Of a stretch of DNA of 64,000 bases, positions 56,357-64,000 are shown one piece after another. The stretch's first letter is position 1, and every line of letters begins with the position of its first letter. A program made the position numbers and the translations under genes. The stretch is from an uncultured Litorivicinus sp. (lineage in GTDB: Bacteria; Pseudomonadota; Gammaproteobacteria; Pseudomonadales; Litorivicinaceae), in NCBI GenBank assembly GCA_902541775.1, contig CACBSE010000001.1:1-64000 (forward strand), written 5' to 3'. The notes beneath the pieces were generated by a model that searched no databases, was not told where the DNA came from, and saw only the letters and a list, made by a program, of their open reading frames with translations.

Positions 56357-57569
56357 TCTCGCGCGTGTTCGCGATGATTTCCCGATTTTATCGCGTGAAG
56401 TTAACGGACAACCATTAGTCTACTTTGACAACGCTGCAACGTCACAAAAGCCAACTACAGTCATTGAGTCGATCAGTGACTACTACGATCGCTACAACTC
56501 CAATGTCCATCGTGGAGTCCATACCTTAAGCGGTGAGGCAACCGACGCGTATGAGGGCGCGCGCGCGCGAATTGGGCAATGGTTTGGAGTTGAAGACACT
56601 GGAGAAGTCATCCTCCTACGAGGAGCGACCGAAGCTCTGAATCTCGTCGCCAATACTCTCTCAACTGGTCTCAAATCTGGTGATGTGGTGTTAGTTGGCC
56701 AAACTGAACATCACGCGAATATCGTCCCTTGGCAACAACTTGAGTCTCGAATTGGAATTCAGGTCATTCCAATACCGGTCGATGGCACAGGAACCTTGTG
56801 TTTGGAGTCAGCGAAGAACCTGTGTAAGAGACACAAAGTCGCCGTCATAGCGATAGGGCATGTCTCAAATGCCGTTGGAGCGATCAATGATGTCTCGGGA
56901 TTTATTCGACTGGCAAAGGACAATAATGCGTTTTCAGTGATTGATGGAGCGCAGGCTGCACCACATATGCGAGTCAATGTGCAAGATCTTCACGCGGATT
57001 TCTACGCAGTGAGTGCACACAAATGCTGTGGTCCAACCGGGATCGGTGTGCTGATTGGCCAACGTGAATTACTGGAGTCTCTCCCGCCTTGGCAAGGCGG
57101 TGGCGATATGATTGATCGTGTGAGCTTTAGTGGAACGACGTACAACGAACTGCCTTGGAAATTTGAGGCGGGGACGCCAAATATCGCGGATACCATTGGG
57201 TTTGCGAGGGCTCTCGAATATCTTGAATCCATCGACTTTGATGCTGCTATCGCCCATGAACACCAAGTCCATCAACATCTTACTGAGGCCATGCTGAGTC
57301 GCAAAAAAGTCGATGTATTGGGTCACCCCAAACACTGGACAAGTGTGTGTTCATTCAATGTCAAAGGCGCGCACCCTACCGATGTCGGGACGCTTCTTGA
57401 TCAACTCGGGTTCGCCGTACGAACAGGCCATCACTGTGCCATGCCAACGATGGAGCATTTTGGACTGCCAGGAACTGCGCGCGCCTCAGTAGCGTTTTAC
57501 AACACAGTTGATGAGGTGGATCGATTCCTTGAGGCACTCGATCGCGTGATAGGAATGCTGACAGACTGA
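56349..57569 (+). CDS. sufS: Cysteine desulfurase SufS
   Basis: A 406-aa PLP enzyme. VYFDNAATSQKP, TEHHANIVPWQ, DGAQAAPHM, the PLP Lys in AVSAHKCCGPTGIGVL and the catalytic Cys in VRTGHHCAMPTMEHFGLPGTARAS are group II desulfurase motifs. Feeds sulfur to SufE. Confidence 0.97.
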   Translation: MFDLARVRDDFPILSREVNGQPLVYFDNAATSQKPTTVIESISDYYDRYNSNVHRGVHTLSGEATDAYEGARARIGQWFGVEDTGEVILLRGATEALNLVANTLSTGLKSGDVVLVGQTEHHANIVPWQQLESRIGIQVIPIPVDGTGTLCLESAKNLCKRHKVAVIAIGHVSNAVGAINDVSGFIRLAKDNNAFSVIDGAQAAPHMRVNVQDLHADFYAVSAHKCCGPTGIGVLIGQRELLESLPPWQGGGDMIDRVSFSGTTYNELPWKFEAGTPNIADTIGFARALEYLESIDFDAAIAHEHQVHQHLTEAMLSRKKVDVLGHPKHWTSVCSFNVKGAHPTDVGTLLDQLGFAVRTGHHCAMPTMEHFGLPGTARASVAFYNTVDEVDRFLEALDRVIGMLTD

Positions 57570-58123
57570 TGATCTCCTTTGCGACACTCGACAAAGGCTC
57601 TGAACTGACCGTCCTTGAGAATGTGACGGGGAAACAAGTCCCTCAGGGGATTCCTTTGACCATCGGTGTCGGAGAGAGAGTCACAGTCACGCAGGCGCTT
57701 GGAGACACCTTAACGCTAGACATTGGTAGCCGTTTGGTCCGGATTGAAACTGATGATCTCGCGAGGCTTGGTGTTGAGGCCCCAAAGCAGCATCGCACAC
57801 TGGATACACTGTCACTAGAAGATCAAGTGTGGGATGTGCTCAAACAGAGCTATGACCCGGAAATTCCAGTGAATATCGTCGAATTGGGTTTAATTTACGA
57901 TTTAAGAATCTCCACACTCATCGATGGTCGAACGCATGTCAGAGTAGACATGACGTTGACAGCCCCTGGCTGTGGTATGGGACCCATCATGGCCCGTGAT
58001 ATTAAAGAAAAGATTGGAGCACTGTCGGGAGTCGACCAAGCAGACATACAAATGGTCTTTGATCCGCCTTGGGATGCAAGCAGGATGACGGAAGAAGCAC
58101 GCCTAGAGGCAGGTTTATTCTAG
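57569..58123 (+). CDS. sufT: SUF maturation protein SufT
   Basis: A 184-aa protein. The C-terminal MIP18/DUF59 domain reads VWDVLKQSYDPEIPVNIVELGLIYDLRI, VDMTLTAPGCGMGPIMARDI and VFDPPWDASRMTEEARLEAGLF. The first 80 aa form the SufT-specific domain (LENVTGKQVPQGIPLTIGVG). A late Fe-S maturation factor. Start abuts the sufS stop. Confidence 0.94.
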   Translation: MISFATLDKGSELTVLENVTGKQVPQGIPLTIGVGERVTVTQALGDTLTLDIGSRLVRIETDDLARLGVEAPKQHRTLDTLSLEDQVWDVLKQSYDPEIPVNIVELGLIYDLRISTLIDGRTHVRVDMTLTAPGCGMGPIMARDIKEKIGALSGVDQADIQMVFDPPWDASRMTEEARLEAGLF

Positions 58124-58131
58124 GAGGCGTT

Positions 58132-58452
58132 ATGAGCAATTGGATTAAAATCTCAACGATCGATGCACTCGTCGATGGAGCTTATGAGCGCTTTGAGTTT
58201 GATGAGATGGATGTGCTGGTTTTTCGTGAAGGTGACGCAGTCTATGCGATCGAAGATTTGTGTACCCACGATGGTGCTGAACTCTGTGGTGGTCTCTACA
58301 TTAACGGTGAAATTGAATGCCCGCGACATGGCGCAAGATTTTGTGTCAAAACAGGCCAAGCACTGTCTGCACCCGCCTATGGACAGGTATCGACTTTCCC
58401 CATTCGAATTAACGAAGAGGGGGGGATCGAACTACAAGTCGACAATGCCTAA
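58132..58452 (+). CDS. Rieske-type (NirD-like) ferredoxin in the suf operon
   Basis: A 106-aa Rieske protein. Start ATG 58132 (MSNWIKISTIDAL) follows AGGAGG-like TAGGAGGCG; the track start lies inside sufT. Cluster ligands are CTHDGAELCGG and CPRHGARFCVKTG, the CxH...CxxH pattern. Such a ferredoxin often ends SUF operons and may supply electrons for cluster assembly or to an oxygenase. Confidence 0.92.
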   Translation: MSNWIKISTIDALVDGAYERFEFDEMDVLVFREGDAVYAIEDLCTHDGAELCGGLYINGEIECPRHGARFCVKTGQALSAPAYGQVSTFPIRINEEGGIELQVDNA

Positions 58453-59457
58453 TGCGTCAGCCTTCACTTGTTTTTGGATCGATTTCAGCAGCATCAGTCA
58501 TTGTCTTCGAAGCCATCGAAATTCCGCTTGTTGCTGCGATTGTACCCATCTTCGCAGTGGTAATCTAAGCTTGCCTTACGGAGAGAATCACGTGACCCGG
58601 GTGTCGATGCGACAGATTTCGCAATAATGCTTATTAGCATCGTCCTAGGTAGTCAAGTGACCCCCGCGGTTCTGAACCACGCAGAAATCTGACCAGTGAG
58701 CCTGTAATTACTGTTGCTGACTATGGTTCTTATTCTCCTTACCCTGGGGTATCTCAATCAACAATTACTGGGCATGGGAAAAGTTAGTGCCTATCTGACC
58801 GGGGCCCTGGAAATCTCACGACTGCCGTTGCCATCGCTTACCAGTTAAACGGATTGATAGCCCAAGCGGCGACTACCATGACTTTAGACTGGCATCTTTA
58901 ACAGTGATTACCTCTCTGATATTTTGTGTTCCCTAGGAACATAAAATATTAAAAGCTTTCAGAAGTTCAGATTTCATAATTTGGATTTTACTTTTGGCCT
59001 TCGCTTGGTTGATGACACAGGTTCTTAAAAAACTTAGTGTGACTACTCCCAGTTTACTTACTGGCACCATAGTCACTACTCAATCAATTTTCTGGAAATA
59101 GAACTGGTAAATCCGCTATGGTTGTTTATCTCTATTGCAATGATCATATGGTCGCTCGCGATCGACATCCTGAAACAAGGCTTACTGATCTTGAGTAAGA
59201 CGATTGCTTCTGCTATTCACCCGAATGTATTGGGCGTGATCGTAGCAGCGGTTGGTGCTGATATAACCTACTTAACGATTAATATACCCTCATCAGATAC
59301 CCTACTCGCATTTATGCCTGGAGGACTTCAAGTAATGCCAATGGTTGCGATAGAAACCAGTGCTGATGGACGCTATGTAACGACACATCACTTTGTCAGC
59401 GTACCGGCAATGGCTATGCTCATCCCATTATTCGCATACTATTGGAGACGCTATTGA
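58452..59457 (+). pseudogene. Decayed AbrB-family membrane transporter
   Basis: The start overlaps the Rieske stop (TAATG). MRQPSLVFGSISAASVIVFE then IPLVAAIVPIFAVVI runs to a stop, and further stops and frame changes follow. The 3' part is still open: PNVLGVIVAAVGADITYLT and FMPGGLQVMPMVAIETSADGRYVTTHHF, the PGG...M..A.E..AD...V...H pattern of AbrB/ammonia-monooxygenase-like permeases. The 111-aa ORF at 59122 is this remnant. Now nonfunctional. Confidence 0.8.
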
Positions 59458-60302
59458 GTTTTCTCGACCATTTCGACCGCGCGCACAATGCCGATCTTCA
59501 ATCATGGACACCCTGGTTACAGGGGAATGCGTTACTTGGTTATGTGCAAGATAATTTCAAAGAACGTGGGTTAAGTTTTGGTCTGTGGCAAGAATCAGAA
59601 TCGGGTCTTGTGATTCCGAGCCTGTCTGAAGGAGATCTCAATCAACTCTTCGCGAAATTTGCAAAAGACGCATACGAAGAAGGGTTGCTCTGGAGCTGGG
59701 TTGGTGAACCCTTTCCTGTCAAAGCATCAGTGACAGACCCGACTCGGTTTGTAATGGAGCGCACATTGACTGCACCGCTTGGTTGCCTAACCTTTGGCGT
59801 GCATCTCAATGGCTTTGTAAGAACGCAAGCGGGCATCGAATTGTGGGTTGCAAAGCGATCACAGAGCAAACCAACATTTCCTGGCAAACTCGATAATATA
59901 GTTGCTGGTGGACAACCAGCTGGAGTTGGTCTCTTCGAAAATTTAATCAAAGAATGTGCCGAAGAAGCTGGCATTTCAGAAGCTCAAGCCAGTCAATCCA
60001 TTGCAACAGGGACAGTAAGCTATCGATACACCGATGGACGAGGATTAAAACGCGATATTTTGTATTGTTATGATCTCGAACTCCCAGACAGCTTCGTACC
60101 AATGTGCCAGGATGGTGAAGTAGAATCGTTTGAACGACTACCAATTCAAGACGTACTGGCAATCATCGAAACAACGGACGCTTTTAAATACAACTGCAAC
60201 CTGGTGATTATTGATTTCGCGATTCGCCACGGAGTTTTGACCGGAGACAACACGCCAGATTATGCATCGCTTTGTGAACGAAGAACGCAGCTCAGAAATT
60301 AG
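59442..60302 (+). CDS. DUF4743/Nudix hydrolase
   Basis: A 286-aa protein. The N-terminal DUF4743-like domain (about 1-120) contains SFLDHFDRAHNADLQSWTPWL. The Nudix domain has LDNIVAGGQPAGVGLFENLIKECAEEAGI, where the usual Arg of REUXEE is Lys. Family members include thiamine-pyrophosphokinase-linked Nudix enzymes that degrade damaged thiamine diphosphate. Start at TTG 59442 or TTG 59454; neither has a strong ribosome site. Overlaps the AbrB remnant by 16 bp. Confidence 0.85.
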   Translation: METLLSFLDHFDRAHNADLQSWTPWLQGNALLGYVQDNFKERGLSFGLWQESESGLVIPSLSEGDLNQLFAKFAKDAYEEGLLWSWVGEPFPVKASVTDPTRFVMERTLTAPLGCLTFGVHLNGFVRTQAGIELWVAKRSQSKPTFPGKLDNIVAGGQPAGVGLFENLIKECAEEAGISEAQASQSIATGTVSYRYTDGRGLKRDILYCYDLELPDSFVPMCQDGEVESFERLPIQDVLAIIETTDAFKYNCNLVIIDFAIRHGVLTGDNTPDYASLCERRTQLRN

Positions 60303-60619
60303 CCGAGACCGGCAAGTAGCCTTAAATCCATGGGCGTACGCAAGGATGGATCTTCAGTTAGGTATGGCTCGTGACCAATTACTTCGTCATACGCACATTG
60401 ATGCACGATGACAGCTTCCGTGCCCCCTGCGTCAGCCAATGCCATGCCAGCCTGTGTTGACGACTTAAACACCTGATTGTCACCATCCGCTTTTTTCAGC
60501 ATGGTTTCACCGACCTCTGTCACGATCTTCACCAGATAGATAATTCCTTCAAATGCGTGGATCTCAAGAGTCAGTGACTGATCCCTCGCGAGCATTGCTT
60601 TCAGATCTGCTAACGTCAT
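60299..60619 (-). CDS. DUF6482 family protein
   Basis: A 106-aa protein: MTLADLKAMLARDQSLTLEIHAFEGIIYLVKI, FKSSTQAGMALADAG and IVHQCAYDEVIGHEP fit DUF6482, a small protein family of marine gammaproteobacteria and pseudomonads. Function unknown. It follows the MerR/B12 regulator with a 4-bp overlap. Confidence 0.78.
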   Translation of the reverse strand: MTLADLKAMLARDQSLTLEIHAFEGIIYLVKIVTEVGETMLKKADGDNQVFKSSTQAGMALADAGGTEAVIVHQCAYDEVIGHEPYLTEDPSLRTPMDLRLLAGLG

Positions 60620-61623
60620 GCCGATTGCAGCCGGAAGCCCCGATCGCGAAGTTCGTTCAAGGATTGCCGTAATCCGTTTAAAGACAGCGGCGATTGAAGG
60701 CCCAATCGGGCAATCAACTCTTGGTGATGCGCTGCAGCGGAACCACCGACAAAAAGTGGAATCTTCTGATCAAGTTGCGATCGTAATCGGGTTAATTCAG
60801 TCGGAATGCGTGGATCATCGGCTGGATAGGTCAAAGACAAACTCACTGCACGCGCTCCAGATTGCATTGCGCAAGCTGCAATCTCATCTGCTGGGGTATT
60901 CGGTCCAAGATAGACAGGCAACCAGCCATCGACTGAGACAAGCGCAGCGATCATCAGAGCTCCTAGCTCATGAAGCTGTCCAGTTGGTGTGGTAATCACG
61001 ATCTTCGGTTCGCTACCGGTAAAGGTTTCGCGAAATCGGAGGGCCCCAATAAACGTCCTCAAGTGCGCGGTTGCCATATGCTCATGTGCGATCCGAAGCT
61101 TTCCAAGCCTCGTGGACTCACCAATTTCACGAAGCAAAGGTCCGATCACTGTCTCGAGATACACGGGCAGCGCTTGCTTCACAAGGCCCTCTTGTAGCAA
61201 ATGATCAAAGCGGTGCTGATCCATGGTTTGAATTGCGAACAACATGGCGTCAACGGAGTCTTGCGTATCTGTGGACTCAAGCGGGTTGGACCAGCTTGGC
61301 CGATAGACCTCTGCTTGATTGTTTTGTGCTGCATCAAAGCGGCTGTCTTCGGAGACCACGTCTCGAAGAGCCTCGAGAGACATCGGAGCAACATCGACCA
61401 AGCGGCGCCCATTGTGTTTCGCGATCCGGATCAGTCGCAGCCGTTCAATATCATAATCGCTGTAAAGTCTGCGCTTGGTATCACTACGCGCAGGCTCAAC
61501 AACGTGGTAACGTTTCTCCCAGGCGCGAATCAAGTCGACCGTCAAACCAGTTCGATTGGCGACCAGGCGGATCGGATGTCGGGGTGCTGTGTCGATACTT
61601 GAAATCGTTTCTAAAGTAGCCAT
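60616..61623 (-). CDS. MerR-family regulator with B12-binding domain (CarH/LitR-like)
   Basis: A 335-aa protein from ATG 61623 (MATLETISS). MerR helix-turn-helix HPIRLVANRTGLTVDLIRAWEKRYHVVEPARSDTKRRLYSDYDIERLRLI; helical bundle with HEHMATAHLRTFIG; B12-binding region TPTGQLHELGALMIAALVSVDGWLPVYLGPNTP with the His that can ligate cobalt. CarH/LitR proteins are adenosylcobalamin light sensors, often controlling carotenoid or photolyase genes; none is in this window. Overlaps DUF6482 gene. Confidence 0.9.
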   Translation of the reverse strand: MATLETISSIDTAPRHPIRLVANRTGLTVDLIRAWEKRYHVVEPARSDTKRRLYSDYDIERLRLIRIAKHNGRRLVDVAPMSLEALRDVVSEDSRFDAAQNNQAEVYRPSWSNPLESTDTQDSVDAMLFAIQTMDQHRFDHLLQEGLVKQALPVYLETVIGPLLREIGESTRLGKLRIAHEHMATAHLRTFIGALRFRETFTGSEPKIVITTPTGQLHELGALMIAALVSVDGWLPVYLGPNTPADEIAACAMQSGARAVSLSLTYPADDPRIPTELTRLRSQLDQKIPLFVGGSAAAHHQELIARLGLQSPLSLNGLRQSLNELRDRGFRLQSA

Positions 61624-61674
61624 ACCTGCTAGTGTGGCAATGTTGTCCCACTTTTGTCCAGACAAATATAGAAC

Positions 61675-62181
61675 ATGAGAATACTCATTATCGCTCTAGT
61701 CGTCCTCGCGTTGGTTTATCTGCTCACCCGCGGATCTACCAAAGGCTGGATTGCGGAAAATAAATTCAAATTCATTGGTGGCGCTGTTGCGGTCGGTATC
61801 TTATTGCTTGTTGTCACAGGGAAACTGCCCGCTTTGGCGGCCCTCGCGGCACCGATCGCAGCTTTTGGCAGACGCTTGTGGAGCCTTCGCGGGCTCTTGT
61901 CGATGTTCCCGCAGCTTCGACAAATCCTCGGGCTCGGTGCAGCTACAGGGGCTGGTGCTGCGCACGCTAATCAGCAAAGACCGGCACGCGACGAACCAAT
62001 GACCGTCAAGCGCGCCACTGAAATTCTTGGTGTCGATGAGAACGCAACACCCGCCGAGGTCAGGGCAGCACACAGAAAGCTCATGGGTAAAATGCATCCA
62101 GACAAAGACGGGACCGATTATCTTGCAGCGTTGATCAACGAGGCCCGAGATTTCCTGATCGCTCGCCACCAAGACACTTAA
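61675..62181 (+). CDS. Membrane-anchored J-domain protein
   Basis: A 168-aa protein with two N-terminal membrane segments (ILIIALVVLALVYLL and FIGGAVAVGILLLVVTG) and a C-terminal J domain (ATEILGVDENATPAEVRAAHRKLMGKMHPDKDGTDYLAALINEA) with intact HPD. Resembles DnaJ/TIM14-like proteins that recruit DnaK to the membrane. The 3' end overlaps the antiporter gene, convergent, by 47 bp. Confidence 0.88.
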   Translation: MRILIIALVVLALVYLLTRGSTKGWIAENKFKFIGGAVAVGILLLVVTGKLPALAALAAPIAAFGRRLWSLRGLLSMFPQLRQILGLGAATGAGAAHANQQRPARDEPMTVKRATEILGVDENATPAEVRAAHRKLMGKMHPDKDGTDYLAALINEARDFLIARHQDT

Positions 62182-63718
62182 GAACAGCTTTCCCAAGGCC
62201 AAAACCCGCAGCGTCGTGAGCATCGTAAATGAGATTCGCACCCGCATCCTCCACCCGAGCAATGGCATGATGAGAATGTGTACTAACCGCAATCACGCCC
62301 TCAAAACCCCGTTCCCTTAAACGATTCGTAGCCCAATACTGTGATTCAGGTTCGGGCATCGTTAGTACCACAGCTTCAAGTCGACCAAAACGCAAGTTAT
62401 TCCAAAAACCAGGGTCCTCAGCATCAGCAAATACGACTCTACGACCAGCCTGACGGTGCGTTTCCAATTTGCCCGGATCAGCATCAATACCTACAACTTT
62501 CTCACCGTCATCCGTGAGGCTATCGAAAACAGCTGTTCCGATTCGACCCATCCCGATGACAAGCACGTGTGCCCCACCTAACGTCAACGGTTGCTCATCT
62601 GGATGACGATCCGTTCGCTCAAGACGCATTAGTGGCCTCTCAAATCGCTCATACAATTCATGCGCAAACCGGTTCAACGGCGCAGAAATTACAAAACTCA
62701 AGGTCACAGCAACAGCAATAACAGGAATTACCGATGTTGGAATCAAGCCAGTACCCGCCCAACTTGCGGCCACGATGAGGGCAAATTCGGAATACGAAAA
62801 CAATGTGATCGAAATTAAAAACGCCGTGTAGGAGCGAAGCCGAATGACTAACAAAAGCGCAAACAACACAATCAGTTTAATCGGCAGAAGAAGTAGCAGT
62901 GGTATTGCGTCCATCAGAATCTGGAGATCGAGCGGGACTTGCATCCCAACACGCAGAAAGAACGCAATCAGCAGTAACTCGCGGATACCCCAAAGATAGT
63001 TCGCAAGGCCCTTTGCCACCGGATGGTTCGCAAACACCATCCCCATGACAAGCGCACCAAGTTCACCACTGACCCCAACAGCTTTAAATAATTGAGCACC
63101 AAGAACCAACGCAATGAGAACGCCAACCAATAACTGCAATTCTGGTTCTGGAGACAATTTTTCGAGACTCTTTCTCAATATCGGAGCAACCAGTGGAATC
63201 ACGAGTAATCCAAGCGCATACGGTGAGGGCGCCGAATCACCACCAATCGCTAATAAAGTCACCGCAATAAGATCCTGAAGAACCAGAATACTTATCGACA
63301 AGCGACCATGAAACGCACGGATTTCTCGACGCGCCTCGAGCCCCTTTGCAGCGACGACCGTACTCGAAAAACCAAGGATTAGCGCCAACGTAATCTTCAT
63401 CTCGGTCGACAAATCCTGCGTAAGAGCAAACACCAAAATCAGGGCCGACAACATGAGATGCAGGAGAGTGCCGAATGCGACGTCAAATCGCAAGATTGAT
63501 TTGGGATTCATTTTTAAGCCAACCGCGAACAGCAGTAGCTCTACACCGATTTCTGATGGCACATCGAGCCAATGATTAACATCGCCAAGACCGTTTGCGG
63601 CAAAAAGAGCGCCAACCGTTAAATAACCAACCAGAGGAGGTAATGCGAGCCAACGAGCAATTTGCCCTGCCCCCCAAGCGCCAGCAATCCAAATCAATAC
63701 TGTCGGCATTATAAGCAT
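62135..63718 (-). CDS. CPA2 monovalent cation/proton antiporter with TrkA-N domain (KefB/C-like)
   Basis: A 527-aa protein: about 12 helices, including LPPLVGYLTVGALFAANG, LILGFSSTVVAAKGLE, VLQDLIAVTLLAIGG and VGVSGELGALVMGMVFA. A C-terminal Rossmann RCK/TrkA-N domain (GGAHVLVIGMGRIGTAVFD, VVGIDADPGKLE, VFADAEDPGFW) follows. Probably K+/H+ exchange regulated by nucleotide. I choose ATG 63718 (MLIMPTVL), which has GGAGGG upstream. Overlaps the end of epmB. Confidence 0.9.
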   Translation of the reverse strand: MLIMPTVLIWIAGAWGAGQIARWLALPPLVGYLTVGALFAANGLGDVNHWLDVPSEIGVELLLFAVGLKMNPKSILRFDVAFGTLLHLMLSALILVFALTQDLSTEMKITLALILGFSSTVVAAKGLEARREIRAFHGRLSISILVLQDLIAVTLLAIGGDSAPSPYALGLLVIPLVAPILRKSLEKLSPEPELQLLVGVLIALVLGAQLFKAVGVSGELGALVMGMVFANHPVAKGLANYLWGIRELLLIAFFLRVGMQVPLDLQILMDAIPLLLLLPIKLIVLFALLLVIRLRSYTAFLISITLFSYSEFALIVAASWAGTGLIPTSVIPVIAVAVTLSFVISAPLNRFAHELYERFERPLMRLERTDRHPDEQPLTLGGAHVLVIGMGRIGTAVFDSLTDDGEKVVGIDADPGKLETHRQAGRRVVFADAEDPGFWNNLRFGRLEAVVLTMPEPESQYWATNRLRERGFEGVIAVSTHSHHAIARVEDAGANLIYDAHDAAGFGLGKAVLKCLGGERSGNLGPR

Positions 63719-64000
63719 GCCGTTTCCCTCCATGGCATTTTGTGCCCTACACCCGGTACCTCCCTCACAAGTTTTGGGACGAGATATCCTGGAAGTGCAT
63801 TCAATAACGCCTCATGTAGTGCGGCCACTTCTTTGTCGGTCACATCAAAGTGATGTGCACCAGCAACGCGATCCAATACATTGAGATAGTAGGGGTCGAT
63901 CCCCACCTCGAACACCCGTTCACTCAGAGTAATGAGGCTTTCTGCCGAATCATTTACTCCACGTAAAATCACGGCTTGATTCAGTACCGAACGGCAGACT
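63709..64000 (-). CDS. epmB: EF-P beta-lysylation protein EpmB, C-terminal part (partial)
   Basis: The minus strand enters from the right edge. VLRGVNDSAESLITLSERVFEVGIDPYYLNVLDRVAGAHHFDV with GYLVPKLVREVPGVGHK is the C-terminal region of lysine 2,3-aminomutase-type EpmB, which converts L-lysine to beta-lysine for EpmA. The radical SAM motif is beyond the window. Together with epmA and efp it completes the EF-P modification pathway. Confidence 0.9.
   Translation of the reverse strand, partial: VCRSVLNQAVILRGVNDSAESLITLSERVFEVGIDPYYLNVLDRVAGAHHFDVTDKEVAALHEALLNALPGYLVPKLVREVPGVGHKMPWRETACL

Noticed and set aside
58163-58627. 154-aa ORF overlapping the Rieske gene
   Set aside because: Out-of-frame shadow of the Rieske protein and the AbrB remnant.
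61071-61619. 182-aa plus-strand ORF
   Set aside because: Antisense to the MerR/B12 regulator, which has clear domains.

Overview
The window looks like a chromosomal segment from a gammaproteobacterium, probably marine. The evidence is the order rpsF-rpsR-membrane protein-rplI-efp-epmA-orn, the tsaE-amiB-mutL and miaA-hflX-dnaB runs, a hisZ-purA pair, a DUF6482 protein and a complete SUF operon. Genus-level placement is not possible from the sequence alone.

Backbone left (1-7136): a general amino-acid ABC transporter (permease cut by the window edge, plus periplasmic binding protein), a decayed DMT permease, a DUF2058 protein, then dnaB, hflX and miaA, all on the minus strand, followed by a plus-strand tRNA-Leu(CAG).

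Accessory region (about 7137-23460, possibly to about 29095): a tandem array of integrative elements at the 3' end of the tRNA. Element 1 (about 7121-14226) has a perfect 16-bp duplication of the tRNA 3' end. It carries an intact tyrosine recombinase, a small exported protein, a ribbon-helix-helix-like regulator and a 417-aa protein with a winged-helix-like front and a polymerase-palm-like back. Its cargo is a choice-of-anchor-I secreted protein behind a Pho-box-like promoter and a GH5 glycosidase. A 2.6-kb module with an inverse-autotransporter gene lies between att-like sites. Element 2 (about 16827-23460) has the same layout but is decayed: amber codon in the integrase, frameshifted small protein, broken regulator. 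Its palm-like gene is still open. The spacing from att core to a pair of AGGGAC arm sites is the same within 2 bp at all four ends. Cargo genes run antisense to the core genes, and several lie between copies of two element-specific repeats. This is the best candidate for an undescribed system. It resembles the tRNA-linked cargo-carrying elements (tycheposons) known from marine cyanobacteria, but with a one-gene putative replication or priming module.

Junction (23417-29094): a LysR regulator; a CmcJ/NvfI-type oxidoreductase, a glutathione S-transferase and a 3-hydroxyacyl-CoA-dehydrogenase-type enzyme as a small catabolic or modification operon; and a secreted repeat protein.

Backbone right (29096-64000): mutL, an HD hydrolase, amiB and tsaE, with divergent queG; orn, epmA, efp, rplI, a membrane protein, rpsR, rpsF, hfq, purA, hisZ, serB and parC. 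A sulfur-detoxification cluster follows, with persulfide dioxygenase, DUF442 protein and SulP transporter intact and the two YeeE/YedE-type permease genes decayed. Then come murQ, glnS, cnoX, the sufE-regulator-sufBCDS-sufT-Rieske operon with an IscR-type operator, a decayed AbrB-type permease, a Nudix hydrolase, a DUF6482 protein, a MerR/B12 regulator, a J-domain membrane protein, a CPA2 antiporter and the 3' end of epmB. EpmA, EF-P and EpmB together indicate beta-lysylated EF-P.
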